Part shown: positions 46,366 to 58,580 of the stretch, piece by piece
How positions within the stretch are numbered: position 1 is the stretch's first letter
Layout of the letters: every line of letters starts with the position of its first letter
NCBI GenBank assembly: GCA_019828545.1
Contig: JACVRA010000349.1
Span: forward strand, 62,001-126,000
DNA length: 64,000 bases
Source: Paracamarosporium sp. OC-R06-R3
Lineage: Eukaryota > Ascomycota > Dothideomycetes > Pleosporales > Didymosphaeriaceae
Reading direction: 5' to 3'
Made by a program: the position numbers and the translations under genes
Notes under the pieces: generated by a model
What the model was told of the DNA's origin: nothing
Seen by the model: only the letters and a program-made list of their open reading frames with translations
Databases searched by the model: none

Positions 46366-49334
46366 TTTGGTCAGTGGTAGATGTATTCAATAGGTTCAGA
46401 TGATAGCCGTAATAAATGGTAGAGATAAACGAGAAAGACGCAGAGAGAGGACAGCGTGAGCTAGATAAGGACCATGAGCTCAGCTCACTGCCCCTCAGGA
46501 GATTCCGAAATCATATGAGCATTACGCTATGCAAGACGATCGTGCCAATGAGCTGCCAGGCATAGCTTCCCCGCATTCCGCAACTGTAGCTTGGACCCTG
46601 CATTACCGTAACGATATGACATGGGAAGAAGTGGACAAAGGAGATCAACCGTTCGTAATGAAATAGCGAATGAAAGCTGTAGCTAGACAATCGCTTGCGT
46701 ACAACTCTTACCGACTGTATTTCTTACGGTAATGATAACAAGAGCTATGGAGAAGGTGTCGGTTGCTCCCCGGGCCCTCATTCGATTTTGTCAGCTTGGT
46801 GCGTATTTTGGAACAGACGTCAGAGTTGGCGTGCTCTAGGCTTATGAACCGGTCCGAATGATGATGTGCAAAGGTTGTGAATCAGCGTTCGGAAGCGCTT
46901 GTGCAGGCGCCAAAAGAGAGTCGGATGGCAACTCTCCGCACTCCGTAAGATCGACACTCAGTTGCACTGGGTCAGCGTCGTGCGGCACGGGTTGGGAAGA
47001 AGGACGAAGGATTTGGAACAAGAGCGATAATGCTCTTGCGATTGACACGCAGTACCAACACAAATGATGCTGGCTTGATCCATCGCGTAGAGACCAACGA
47101 GGTTCATTCGGCGCCTTGATGTCATTTGACTCTTTCTCATTCGTGGTTGAACTGGTGTTGAGCGGGAGCCCTGACGATCGTCCAGCTCGTGTGACGGCCA
47201 AGCTTGGTGTGCTATTGATGGGTGAGTTGCATGCGATGGTGATGTCATAGACACGTGCGTGGGTTCTGTTATGAGTCATGTGATTTGATATTATGTCAGC
47301 GAGCTCGGAAGAATCTGTCTCCGGCAAATTCTGACCACACGCCGTCCCCCTTGTTGCAACACTCTCAGTCACACATTCTACACTACAACACTACCTTCTT
47401 CGTTTTTCTCTTTTCATCTTAACCATGTCCAGAAATTATTGCAACAACCAGATCGGCGCCGTCTACATTGTGTAGGTGCACATCAATGCATAGCGGCAAG
47501 CGTGGCTTTATGAGGCTCTTTGCACATTTGGGCAGCAATGGGCCTTGGGCTTCGAGTTTCGAAGATTGACAGGGACCGACCCGATCTGCCACCTCCTTTC
47601 CCAGATGCTTGTTTCGGCGCCTTCCCGAACACCCATTGATCGACAAGGACACAATGCTCGAGTCTATCATCTGTCGGGGCGTTAATTGTGCCGAAGCGCA
47701 TTGCGCGTATCGCAGCGCGTCAGATTCAGCCCTGCTCATACGATAGGGTCCCGCACAAAGACTAAACGATAGCTGAACTTTGGTCAAACTGTCAGGGCAT
47801 AAGTACCAATGCCAGCTCCTCCTATGTGCAGGCATTTGAACGAAAGTTCGATAGGTATGTAAATCTTTTCTCTTCGCTCGCCCAAGCTTCCCTGATGAAT
47901 GCACAAAATTAAGCATAGTTCAACCGACGACCAATGGTCACTGCGGAACAAACTTGATTGTCTTTCGCTCCTATCTGATTATCAACATTGGATTGCCGTT
48001 CTCTGTACACTGCCTCGAAGCATGCGCTAACTTTCGGAGTAGGCTGCATCTTGCCTCGAACCTGACAGGGCTTGCGTGCCACAAAGCATTCGTGGGCTCG
48101 CTTCAGTGGGCGGAGCCTCGTTGCTGAGGCGCGTGTCGGCACGCTCCATGACAGCGTGTCGTACGTCTGGAGAGACCTATGTAATATGTGTCACCTCCCC
48201 CCGGGAGGTAATTGCTACAACTGCTCCGTGTAACCGTGATTTGCACCTCTACTCGTCACTCTCTCTGTCCTTTATGTCAATATGCAGCTCCTTCGGCGCC
48301 ATTGACGCAAATTCTTGATTGCGTCCACCGTCCGCGGCCTGGAAGGAGGATTGCAAGGCCCACGCCAGTGAGACGGCTGAAGGGAGAGGCAGCCGCCTTT
48401 CACTGGCGGGAGGCCTGTCTCAATCAAATGCACACATGCTGCTAGCTCCGCAAGCGCGGCGTTTAATAATTCACCGTGATGATGCGTGCTCCTACGGAAC
48501 GGAGTGGGAACAAGTTTCGAGGAAAAAGCAGGCACGCAAATTTCGTGCCATCCTGGTCGACAAGCAGCTCCGCGACATTGGCGGCGTTATCGAGCCGGCT
48601 TGCCTCTGCGCGCATTTCGCAGAGCAGCGAGGATCCTCCTTGGATTGGCGCGGTGTAACTGAGCACGGATGCTCGCTCACTTCCAAATTGCTCATCCCGG
48701 GCTTGTGCCTTTGGCGATGAGCCTGCATATCGCCGTCCAGCAACCCTGACGGCGCCTCTCCGTGCTCACGGACGGGACGGAACCATGGCACTCTGCACCA
48801 CTCGCGCTCGCTCACCGCGCAAAGAATAAGAGCGTGGCCTCCCCCCTCCAAGCGCCGGCCAATCTGCCTTGGAAGAACGACGACTGCGCAAAGACATGGC
48901 CCCACCTTTGGATGCGTTGTCACCGTAGCGCTATCCCGTATTTGTGTCCTCAGACGCACGGCTGACCGGGCGCTCCTCGTGTTTTGGTTTTCTACTCCCG
49001 CCCCCCTCGTCGCTCCTCTGCCTCGCTCACTCCTACACGACAAACGCTCAACAACTTTCTCCTCGCAAGCACCGCCTCTGCCACCGCAACTCTGCGAGAC
49101 TCGACAAACACAAAATTCTGTAGACACACAAGAGCCCTTGCTCAGGATGTCAATTCGGAGCCCAGACGGAAGCCCTACCAGGTACTTACTGCCCACCGGT
49201 TTTACCCTTCTGCTTTGATTTTTCGCACAAATTCTCGCTTGTTTTCAAAATTCATGTATCCGAAAGTCTTGTATTTTTCTCTGCTTGTATCTGTTTTTCT
49301 TTGAGCCATACAGCACCAGGCCACTGCACCCGCT
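46366..49334. other. Long spacer and probable leader of the C2H2 gene
   Basis: No recognisable protein. GC-rich frames on both strands (for example 48492-49196 minus) lack domains. The right end (49000-49181) is C-rich, with a GTACTT donor at 49182. It may be a leader exon spliced to 49314: the frame through RALAQDVNSEPRRKPYQ joins the next exon in phase but has no ATG, so I treat it as untranslated or uncertain. Confidence 0.4.
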
Positions 49335-52054
49335 ATGGAAGCCACAGGACATATTCGACCCAGGATTGAACTTCCCACTCCATGGACACTTCAAGGCCGT
49401 TTGCTTTCCTGCTCTGTTTTTCCGCGGTTTCCTGTTCTTGTTCTACGCAACGACTGCACCGTCAGTCTGGAGGAGCTCAGCCGCCTGTCCGTGCAGCGGC
49501 GGTAAGTCAAACACGTACCAGGATGTAACTAAGCTCTAAGCGCCGACCTCGGACCTCTCATAGTAAACTGCTCGAAAAGTCGGTGAGCAAGAGGAGCCAT
49601 CCGGGTACCGGTTACTTGGCGAGCGTCGCAACTAGTGTAATTCCGACCACGTGCCAGTGGGTCTAGCAACACGGCACCAGAAAGCGAAGTCGTCTATAAT
49701 GTCTTTCGACGGAGCTGATGGTGTTCGAACGTACAACTTGCCATCGGATCTAGGACCATCACCTGAACTGCAAATGCCGTTGATGTACCCTGAGGAATGT
49801 CCCATGGAAAGCCAGGAGTCAAGTCCGCGTTATTTGCCCACCCAGGATAAGGAGCTCGATGGGATGGCACTGCAATATCTGCTGTCAGACCCTAAAGTAC
49901 GTATAGAGGGCATGATCTTGCCCGTCCCATCTTACCCCATTTGATTTTGACTGACCTACAGCTTGCTCATCGGAGGCTTCCATGGTTGAGCGTCCGCTCC
50001 GTGCTTGTTTTCCCTGTTCTTGCCAGCTGGGGTACCCTGATGCGTTTTCCTGTTCCTGCCACCCTGGAGTTGAACCTGCCATTGGAATCCTAGGAGTACT
50101 CTTGAAGTGACCGCCAGGCCGTGCTACCTTGCTTGCTGACAATCGTGATTACGAGTGTATCCTCACCATGGGCGCCGGTGTGCACACGCGACATCGTCTT
50201 TCCAGGTATGTGATGGTGGACGGCTACGCGAGTAAGAGTGTCACTAACGTATGTCGTATTAGGGTCTACGGCTTGAGCGACCTGGCTCTACTAACTCATG
50301 GCGTTTCCTACCTTTTTAGATTATTTTCTTCTCTTATGCTTCTGTTTTGTTGTCTCGTTTGTGGCACTAACCAACTGTTTTTAGCGAGTCTGCATTCGAC
50401 ATCAATCTGGATTTTTCTTTTTGCACTCCTAGCCCGGCCGTGGACATTGCCAAGTGGAGAGAGGACATTTCTGGACCACTCCTCTCTGGTCAGGATTTGT
50501 TCTCCATGATCGACTTCAAGGATCTCAAGGGAGTCGATGCTACCTCAGAGTACAGTATGGACAGCGCATACCAAAGCCAGTCAGGCTCCAGCAGACGAGG
50601 TGGAGCCTACCAAAGCTCCCCCATCCAGGACCAATCCAGCCGCTCTTTCATGGCCCAAGGCATTTCACCATCATTAGCGTCCGACTCTTTTGTCCCGTTC
50701 TCAGAGTCTCACGACATCAACCAAGTCCAGACTGCCGGAAACCTGGATTTCGGGAGCGGATCCCAGTGGTTTGCTAATTCCTCTTCGACACAGGACTTCA
50801 ACACATACTCGCCGTCGATGGCGCCCGCGATGCAACCCAGTTCTATGGCTACGGGGTTTGCGTGGGGCTCAAACGATGTTTCAGCTTACGGCTATGCTCC
50901 GGCGTACAGCCTTCATAACGAGAACGAGTTCTTCCGACCACAGCCCTCGCCTCAGCGCCAACTATCCCGACCTCGCATTGAGACTACGGCGAGGCCGACC
51001 TCCTACTTTGCCAATGAACGCACCTTCAGCCATGCATCCACACACTCCTCTGCAGGCCGCACCTCTGTGGTATCTACACCAGTACAAACGATCCAGCCAC
51101 AATCGTTTGCTGATCCTTCTTTCGAATCTCAGCAACTAGTTGGCCTAGGGTATGTTTTTCACCCTACAGTTGAAGGCGCGTCTGTTGACAATAGAACCAG
51201 CTTTGTGGATGATGTCGCGCGAACCAATTCACCCTCAGAGGAGCTCCTTCTGGAGGAGACTGAGGAGCTGAAGAGCCTGGAAGAGGAACACCACAAAATG
51301 GCAAGGAGCCACCCTCTTTACTCCAAGGAGCCGGACGCAGATGGACTGTACCACTGCCCAAATGAAGGTGAAAGTGGCTGCAACCACAAGGCGACCACAC
51401 TGAAGTGCAACTACGAGTAAGTACTTCTTGATACGTGTTTTAGAACTGTTCTGACATACCACTAGCAAGTACGTAGACTCACACTTGAAGCCATTCCGCT
51501 GCAAGATCGCAAAGTGCGAATCCATCCCATTCTCCTCTACCGCGTGCCTGCTTCGCCACGAAAGGGAAGCACATGGCATGCACGGTCATGGAGCTCGTCC
51601 CAACCTCTGCCACTACAGCGATTGCGAGCGGTCTACGCCCGGTCAAGGGTTCCCTCGTCGTTACAATCTTTTCGATCACATGAGGCGCGTCCATGGCTGG
51701 CAGGGTGACAAGGATGCAGCATCTGCTGCCATGGACGGACAGGCTCCAGGTGCGCGCAAGGCCCGACTTCAGAAGAGGAAGGCGACCACCGCCCCCAGTG
51801 TTGTCAAGAGCGAGAAGAAAGTGAAGATCACCAAGGCAGCTCAGCAGCAACAGCAGAATGAACGCCAGCGCACCCGGTTGAACGCTGAATGGTCGACCAA
51901 GAAGCAAAGCATTGCCAATCTGCTTGCCAGCTTGGACAACCTCAGCGATGTGGATGAGACGCAGAATGCGCAGCTTCTCCAGGATTTCAATGACTTCTTC
52001 GCCCTTCGCGAGAAGTACTACACTGCTGGCATCAAAGAGGAGCTTGCCGATTGA
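49335..52054 (+). CDS. C2H2 zinc-finger transcription factor
   Basis: Firm exons are 50433-51416 and 51466-52054. They encode a Ser/Gln/Pro-rich activation-type region, an acidic helix (ELLLEETEELKSLEEEHHK), and zinc fingers. A degenerate one (YHCPNEGESGC) is followed by FRCKIAKCE...CLLRHEREAH and LCHYSDCE...RRYNLFDHMRRVHGW. This finger pair is a common Pezizomycotina type. A basic and Gln-rich tail follows. The 5' part is less sure. A phase-consistent chain is 49335-49501, 49564-49582 (19 nt), 49681-49896 and 50156-50205, giving 674 aa in total. A shorter product could start at 49699 (MSFDGADG) or 50168. The target genes and pathway are unknown. It is a nuclear DNA-binding regulator with a long upstream spacer. 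Confidence 0.75.
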
Positions 52055-53002
52055 ATGATGCTCCCAGAACAGCCGTATCTTCTGCTGGAACACTAGGTTT
52101 GTTCACGTTGGTACCATGCCACGTTTTTTTTCTCGTCAGGACCACCTGGATGGCCGACACCTTGGATCCCTTGGACCATCATCTTGGACGTTCTCCACGG
52201 ACTGGAACCGCTGGATTGATTTCCCAAAGCGACAACGCCCCGCTTGAGGAGAGGAGAGCTGCCGCACAAGTTAGCCTAGCCTTGGAGTAGTGGGCGTGCT
52301 GGAGCTGGCTGGCCACGGCCGATAGGGTTGCGTATTGTTATCGTGGTTAGCATTGTTAAGTAGTTATAGCAAGAGTAGTGTAGACGGAGAAGGGGTCGCG
52401 ACATGGATGAAGCGGAGGTGAAGTATCGTGACGGCCTGAAATTGTTTTCCGTTTCCTTAGTATCTGTTGCTGCGTACATAGACATGAAACGTATTTTTTC
52501 TGCTATACAACTGGCCTGTTATGATGCTATGTTACACTTGAGGTGCTGATAACGTTGCAGGCTGTCTCGGTCGGCTTGACTAACAAAGACGGACCAGACC
52601 GTCTCACGTTGATCGGGCAGTGGGAGGCAGCGCACGGACCACCGCTCATATTCTTCGCCGATGCTAAGGACACTTGAACGCCTCCCTACTAATAACGCCC
52701 TACTTTGACGCTTTTGTATAGAAAACAAATGCTCAATCATTCTCCACGGGCCTTTTTATACCTCGGCTGTGTCTACAAGCTGCTTTCTGAGGTTGAGATG
52801 TCGAGGTTCTTCTTATTCCCCGGTTTCCGTTTTACGTGAGAGGGCACGGTCGGGGACCGGCATGCAAAGCGCAGGCTTTCAAAAGAAGTACGTGCGAGCC
52901 AACTTTCGTCAAATCACCCGGACCCAGCGAACCTCGGCGAAAACGTGAATCACTATCTTTTGTAATCCTGCACCGGTCTGGACAGGAAGTCGTTGTCAGC
53001 AC
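52055..53002. other. Intergenic; 5' region of the glutathione peroxidase
   Basis: No gene. TGACTAA at 52577-52583 matches an AP-1 (Yap1-type) site 420 bp before the peroxidase start; such short sites are common by chance. Confidence 0.45.
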
Positions 53003-53767
53003 ATGCTCCGTAACTGCACAGCCCCGCTTTGCGCTGCCCCTCGTTGTGTCGCGCAAGCCAAACACGCATCGCGCCACCGTATTAAAGCCGCGCGACCTTT
53101 CACCACCACTCCTCACACACCTTACGCCGCTACACGTATCCACAGCGCGCGACCTGCCGTATCCACTGCTCAGCTGAACACCCTTCAGAAGAGACACCTC
53201 GCAGCCATGTCTTCCGCTACGTCATTCTACGACTTCAAGCCCAAAGACAGTACGTTCCCCCACCACGCCCACACCGCATCCCTCACACCTGCTAACACGC
53301 ATACAGAGAAGGGCAACGACTACCCGCTCGAATCGCTCAAGGGCAAGGTCGTCCTCGTCGTCAACACCGCCTCCAAGTGCGGCTTCACCCCGCAATTCGA
53401 AGGCCTCGAGAAGCTCTACAAGGACGTCAAGGCGGACCACCCCGACTTCACCGTCATCGGGTTCCCGTGCAACCAGTTCGGAGGGCAGGACCCCGGCAGC
53501 AACGATGAGATTCAGAGCTTCTGCCAGGTCAACTACGGTGTGACGTTCCCCGTGCTCGGCAAGATCGACGTCAACGGCGACAAGGCGGAGCCTGTGTTCG
53601 AGTGGATGAAGGCCGAGAAGCCCGGCATCATGGGGCTGAAGCGCGTCAAGTGGAACTTTGAGAAGTTCCTCATCGGCAGGGACGGCCAGGTTTTGAACCG
53701 GTGGGCGAGCACGACGAAGCCGGAGTCGCTGAAGGCAGAGATCGAGAAGGCGCTTGCTACGAAATAG
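53003..53767 (+). CDS. Glutathione peroxidase (thiol peroxidase, Gpx3/Hyr1 type)
   Basis: Exons 53003-53249 and 53307-53767 give 235 aa from the first ATG or 167 aa from the in-frame ATG at 53207 (MSSATSFYDF). The core has the peroxidatic cysteine in NTASKCGFT (C107 long form, C39 short form). The second motif FPCNQFGGQDPGS supplies the resolving-region Cys and the catalytic Gln, and VKWNFEKFLI supplies the catalytic Trp. The enzyme reduces hydrogen peroxide and lipid peroxides, using thioredoxin in fungi. The 68-residue extension is rich in Arg, Ala, Ser and Thr and nearly free of acids, as in a mitochondrial presequence, so two isoforms are likely. In yeasts the short form also acts as a redox sensor for Yap1. 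Confidence 0.93.
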   Translation: MLRNCTAPLCAAPRCVAQAKHASRHRIKAARPFTTTPHTPYAATRIHSARPAVSTAQLNTLQKRHLAAMSSATSFYDFKPKDSTFPHHAHTASLTPANTHTEKGNDYPLESLKGKVVLVVNTASKCGFTPQFEGLEKLYKDVKADHPDFTVIGFPCNQFGGQDPGSNDEIQSFCQVNYGVTFPVLGKIDVNGDKAEPVFEWMKAEKPGIMGLKRVKWNFEKFLIGRDGQVLNRWASTTKPESLKAEIEKALATK

Positions 53768-55048
53768 AGGGGAGGAGAATAGCACGGTGTTGTGATGGAG
53801 GAGAAAATGACGCCGGAATATGCATTTAGGATACCACCAACTGGCTACCTACCTACCACGAGTAGCTCCAGTAAGAATGAATGAACCAACAATTCAATGG
53901 GCAACACACTAGCATGTCTCACTCTCGCTTCCCCAACCCCACACGTTCCCCCATACAAGAAGAGAGCAGTACCTCCCCCCAAAGTCCCATCTACACGCTC
54001 CCTCTCACACTGGTGCAAAATCTAAACAACGCACTCTACACTCCCCCACGCCACGCCGCGCCCTTCACCCTCCGCACACAACATGACATCACACCACACA
54101 CCACCATCCTACTCTACAGTATACCCCTTATCTACACCCCTCGCCCTCACAACCGCCGTTCCTGACCTCGCCTGGCCTGATATGACCTGATAACATACAC
54201 ACACACATGCACACATGCACGTAACCCCCCACCCCCGGCAACCTCGCAGCGCAATCAATCAATCAACCGAAGCCTCCATCCCACACCCTACATACACGAG
54301 CCACGCACGTCGACGATCCGGCTCGCTCTCCGGAGCGCGCCCCCGTCCGCCCGACGCATCCCGCGATCGCAACCCTGCCCTCCCGATAAATTGCCCAGCT
54401 GCCTGCCCAGCTGCCTATCTAGATAGACACCGCTTCCTCGCTTCCTGAAGCAATATATGCAGCGGATGTTCGGTCGCGAAGCTGAGCTGAGCTGCGCTGC
54501 GCTGCGCTGAGACGAGCCGTCTGTCTGTCTATCTATCCCTGCTGGGCTGCCTCCCGGGCGTGGACGTGTGCTGCTCCGGTCCTTTCCGTTCCGCGACGTG
54601 GGTGTGTGTGTAGGGCTGAGTGGACGGTAAGCGGGTATTTTGGCTAAATGCTGGGGCTGTTGGGTGGATGGATGGGTGCTGTGGTATGACGTGTGAGGGA
54701 GATGGTTTGCGGTGTGTGAGATGGAACGTGTTTGAAAGTATGTGGTGTGGATGTGGGTGTGTGGGTTGGTAGGTTGTGGAGTATACGGTAGGTACGGCGG
54801 TGGCTTAATTGGTTGATGATGGGGTTTCGATGGTGATGCGTAGGATTTTGTGTTTTCTTTTTCTTCTAGGAGAATAGGATGGTTTGGGGAGACGTGAGTG
54901 TTGTGGATGTAGAAACGTGTTGTTCGTTGTGATGTCCAGTCTATACGAATTCCTTCTGCCTATACCAGTGACCTTTTTGAACGCCGCGCAATGCTCGTAG
55001 ACTCCGTCCAAGCTCATTCATACCATCACCACCTCCGGCCACCGCACT
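53768..55048. other. Intergenic with simple repeats
   Basis: C-rich then G/T-rich low-complexity DNA. CA-rich repeats lie at 54192-54213, and a GCTGA/GCTGC 5-bp array at 54481-54510. A minus frame at 54805-55017 is not supported. No gene seen. Confidence 0.5.
54481..54510. repeat. 5-bp array GCTGM, 6 copies
   Basis: Units are GCTGA, GCTGA, GCTGC, GCTGC, GCTGC and GCTGA in a row. Confidence 0.85.
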
Positions 55049-56323
55049 CTAATCAAAAGGCACCCTCCTCAGCCGCTGCCCGCCGCCCTTCCTCTCCTCT
55101 CCCTCTGCGCCAACAGCAGCAGGCACCCTAATCCCACAGCAGTCTCCCCACCCCTTACTGGCATGCACATGTCTCTTCCCCCCCTCATCCGTAAAAACCT
55201 TGACCTCTCCACCCTCCTCTTCCTCCTCCTCATCCCCCAGTCCGAACTCTTCTTCCCTCGACATGCCCTCCTCAGCAGGAACCAGCGACCCAAACAGAAA
55301 ATGCTGCATAACAGGCAACTTATGTAGAATCTCAGCAACAAACATCTTCCGCATGCCCGCCTCGATTTTGCCCCAGGATTTCGACGCAGATATGTCGTCT
55401 AGCATGGGCGAGTGCCAGCGCAGTCCGTCGACGTTCTTTACCGAGTTGACATACGCCACTTGATCCAGGTACATGAAGTCCTTCCCTTCCTCCTCGAGCA
55501 CGAGCGCGTTGTGGATCGCCTTCGGCGTGATGTACGCGTGGTGCAGGAGCTGGCTTGCGCCGAAGAGGAATGGGAGGAACTGGTAGTCGTCGAGGCCCCA
55601 GACGCCGTGGCTGCCCGCGGGCTCGAGATAATACGCGCCTTGGATGCTGCGCATGAGGCGGAGGTACGCGGGGAGCACCTTGAGCGCGAGCGCGGGGAAT
55701 GTCGGCGGCGGGAGCAGTGACACGCGGTTCAGGCAGAGCAGCCACAGGAAGAAGTTCAGCTCGTGGCCAGACCCGTAGTCGATGCGCCGCTTGTTTCCGA
55801 ACGCGTGGTGCAGGTACGTGGATATCTCGTGCACCTGTGCTGCGTCCGTGAGCCCCAGTTGCGCGTGCCATGTTGGCAGCGCGGCCTCGACTTTGTCTAC
55901 GAACGTGCGGAAGACGGGGTTTCCGAAGCGGGACCCTGTGTCTTCGGGCGGACAGCTGTTTAGTACTCCTTCTACTTCCTCGAGTATCCGTAGTATGGTC
56001 TGGACTGTGGATGTGGTTTCGGTCTCTTTGAGGCTACCGATGGGTCTGTCGCGCACGCTGTCCGAAACACCGAATATGAATGCCGTGACGAGTGTGCATG
56101 TTGGGCTTTTGAGGAAGAGCTCGTGGTCCGCGGGGCTGAGGATCCGGCGCGAGGGCGTGATGTATGTGTGGTTGGAGAGGTCCGCGAGCGGTGGGAGCGC
56201 GGGCGTCGGCGGGGGAGGGGCAGAAGGAGGCTCGCGTTGTACGGAGGCGCGTTTTCGGGGAACGAGTTTGGGTATCTTCGCGGAGAGATCGGGCGGAGGT
56301 GAGGTCGTTTCTGCTGCAGGCAT
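55049..56323 (-). CDS. PP2A activator PTPA (peptidyl-prolyl isomerase, Rrd type)
   Basis: Intronless, 424 aa. The family core runs from about residue 60 to 350: HELFLKSPTCTLVTAFIFGV, then RFGNPVFRTFVDKVEAALP, and the signature RIDYGSGHELNFFLWLLCL. Next come GVWGLDDYQFLPFLFGASQL and MFVAEILHKLPVMQHFLFGS. PTPA binds and activates protein phosphatase 2A-type enzymes with ATP and has prolyl isomerase activity. The N-terminal 55 residues are Pro-rich. The C-terminal 70 residues are an acidic then basic extension (DEEEEEEGG), longer than in yeast relatives and closer to the extended Rrd1/Rrd2-like fungal proteins; I do not decide between the two paralogues. Cytosol and nucleus. Confidence 0.93.
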   Translation of the reverse strand: MPAAETTSPPPDLSAKIPKLVPRKRASVQREPPSAPPPPTPALPPLADLSNHTYITPSRRILSPADHELFLKSPTCTLVTAFIFGVSDSVRDRPIGSLKETETTSTVQTILRILEEVEGVLNSCPPEDTGSRFGNPVFRTFVDKVEAALPTWHAQLGLTDAAQVHEISTYLHHAFGNKRRIDYGSGHELNFFLWLLCLNRVSLLPPPTFPALALKVLPAYLRLMRSIQGAYYLEPAGSHGVWGLDDYQFLPFLFGASQLLHHAYITPKAIHNALVLEEEGKDFMYLDQVAYVNSVKNVDGLRWHSPMLDDISASKSWGKIEAGMRKMFVAEILHKLPVMQHFLFGSLVPAEEGMSREEEFGLGDEEEEEEGGEVKVFTDEGGKRHVHASKGWGDCCGIRVPAAVGAEGEERKGGGQRLRRVPFD

Positions 56324-56852
56324 GTTGTATGGAGTAGTGTGTAGGTGGTGCGGCGAAGCTGTGCTTAGCTAGCTGTGAGTGAGCTTTGGAGCATTGACAT
56401 GGGAGGGGTGGCGGTCCGCTTGCTCCAGTTATTGAAACACCTCCCACCTCAGACAAGTCAGATTTTTGGAATTTCACTACTTTACAGGTTCACCAGAACA
56501 GCCCTATCAAGCACCAGAATCATGCCTTGTCCATTCCTTCTAATTGAACCCTAAATCACAGGCGTCTGCTCTGAGCAGTTCGATGCCCGGTGCTCCTCTA
56601 GCTCCAGATAACGCCGTCTATGATGCAGCCCAAATGCAATGTCCTGGTCCTTATGCAAAGGACGCTCCCAAAGCCTACCCTAGTATGCACAAAAATGCAT
56701 ATATTGACAAAAGAAACCGGCCAGATCAAGGCCAGTCCAGATGCAAGATACGATATCGCACGAAGCCAAAATCTTGAGACAACCACCCAATTTCTTCCGA
56801 TCTAACGTTTCTCACCACCAGGATTTGCATCCCGCTTGCGTGGTAAGCCGAT
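56324..56852. other. Intergenic, no supported gene
   Basis: 5' flank of the PTPA gene and 3' flank of the transporter gene; both genes are on the minus strand. Short plus frames here are not supported. Confidence 0.5.
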
Positions 56853-58580
56853 TTAGTCATCGACGTCACTCTCCTCCTCCAATTTCTTCCGCCTCTCCTC
56901 GTCCATCTCCCAATACGTCGCCCAACTCAACAGGAAAAATGCACCGATGATAAGCAAACCACCGACCAGCGCCGCAGGCGTAAGTGGCGAGTTCAGTGGC
57001 GGAGGAAGTAATTGGTCGACAATGGCCACGATAAAAATAGTGAGCAGAGCGGCGACGGAGGATAGGACAGGGGATGTCAAACTGATAAGAATGAGGAAGG
57101 AACCAGAAAACGCTATCAACACCATTAGCTTTTAAATTTTCAAGGAAGAAAAGAGGACACGTACTTGCGTTTGCGAAGACGGAAATACCCATCATCCACG
57201 CCTGCTTCCCATGCGGCAGCTCGAAGGTCTCCCACCCCATGTAGTGCAGGATAGGCAGTGGAATCCACAGCACGCACAGCGTGAACGCGCCGATCAAGCT
57301 GCCGAACGTGTTCGCAAAGATCATGCCTCGGTTCGGGCTGCATCCGTCTGGCGGACATGCCAACCTCTTGTACAGCACCTCGTAAAATCCATACAGCACG
57401 GATCCAATACCGATGATCATGTTGCCAATTGCTCGGTTCTCCGCCTCATGGGAGGGAGGAGCCTTCTCCCCGCCGGCGCCTCCGCCGGATTTGTTGCCGT
57501 GCTTTGCTGGTTTGGTATCCCCATATGCCACGATGAAAACGCCGAAGATGGCTATGGCTACGGCGATTATCTTGTTCATTCTAACCTTCTCCTTCAACAG
57601 TGGGATACTGAACGCATACGCAAAGAACGCGCTGCAGTTGTAAATTGCCGTGAGATCGCTCGCAGTCGTCATATTAACGGCGAGATACCAGCTCCCGCCG
57701 GCGACTGTGAGAGCGCATGTAATGAAGGCTGTCATGCGAAGCATGTAACGTACGGGCGACGTTTGCGACTGGCGGACTGAGGGGTGGAGAGTCTGGTGCT
57801 GAACCATGAGGGCGGTTTGGCGGAGGACCTGGACGTGGCGGCGCCAGAAGGTGGGGAAGGGGGTGGAGAGGTCTTGCAGGCGCATTATGGCGAATTGGAG
57901 AGGCCATAGGATCACCCAAGAGCCGTGGGTCATGTACCTGGGGTTGTTGTTACTACCAGCTCTCCAAATTATAGACCGGACGCAACCGAGGGGCGTTAGA
58001 GGATAACACGGGGAGGTCCTTACAGCATGCAATACGGCTTCTCCCACTTCAACTCATGCTGGATATACACCGCCGTCTCCGTCTGCACCGTGAAGCTGAC
58101 CAGACTGAGCGCCAGAAATATCGCCGCATATATGTACCTCCTCCGCGTCTCCAGATGTGCCTGGCTCGCCGGGTCCCGCTCATGAAACGTGTGCGTCGAC
58201 CTGCTCAGGCCGCCGCCCTCTGTGCCCTCGTCATCGTGCTTGTGCGATCCTAACAACGGCGACAATGACCGTCCGTCCCGCTCGCGATCCACGTCAGGCC
58301 GTAAGTCTGAAGGCATATTCGGCGTGCTCTCATCCCAGTCGTCGAAGCTGAGGTCTGAGTCCGGGGAGGCTGGCTCCTTGAAGTGCACGTTCCTGGTTTC
58401 GTTCTTCCTCCTGTGTTGCGGGATATCGGTGAAGGGCGACGAGTCTCTTGTATTTCCGCTGGAATTGGTGAACGCGCGGACAGGGGTGCCGCGTTCGCGA
58501 TTACGTTCGTGTTCCGAGTCAAAGAGAACGTCGCCGAGACGGGTGGTCGGGGCCTTGCGAAGGGGGATGCTCTCAGGCAT
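56853..58580 (-). CDS. Drug/metabolite-superfamily (SLC35F/EamA-like) membrane transporter
   Basis: Exons (minus) 58580-58024, 57937-57165 and 57112-56853 give 529 aa. The first 150 residues are hydrophilic and Ser/Arg/Asp-rich. About ten membrane segments follow (YIYAAIFLALSLVSFTVQTE, MLRMTAFITCALTVAGGSWY, IIAVAIAIFGVFIVAYGDTK, and others). A loop rich in Gly, Lys and Pro separates the two halves, as in EamA/DMT carriers. The segment TTASDLTAIYNCSAFFAYAF matches the first-repeat EamA helix, where the conserved small residues sit. The C-terminus is charged (EMDEERRKKLEEESDVDD). Relatives in yeast are vacuolar or Golgi-like membrane proteins of unclear substrate. Intact in frame across both introns. 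Confidence 0.82.

Noticed and set aside
46842..47372. 176-codon minus-strand frame
   Set aside because: No domain, no consistent splice context, and several alternative frames of similar length overlap it.
48492..49196. 234-codon minus-strand frame
   Set aside because: GC-rich, Arg/Cys/Ser-rich chance frame with no domain; it overlaps equally long frames in other phases.
53222..53785. 187-codon minus-strand frame
   Set aside because: Exact antisense shadow of the glutathione peroxidase exon; Leu/Val/Glu-rich as expected for a shadow.
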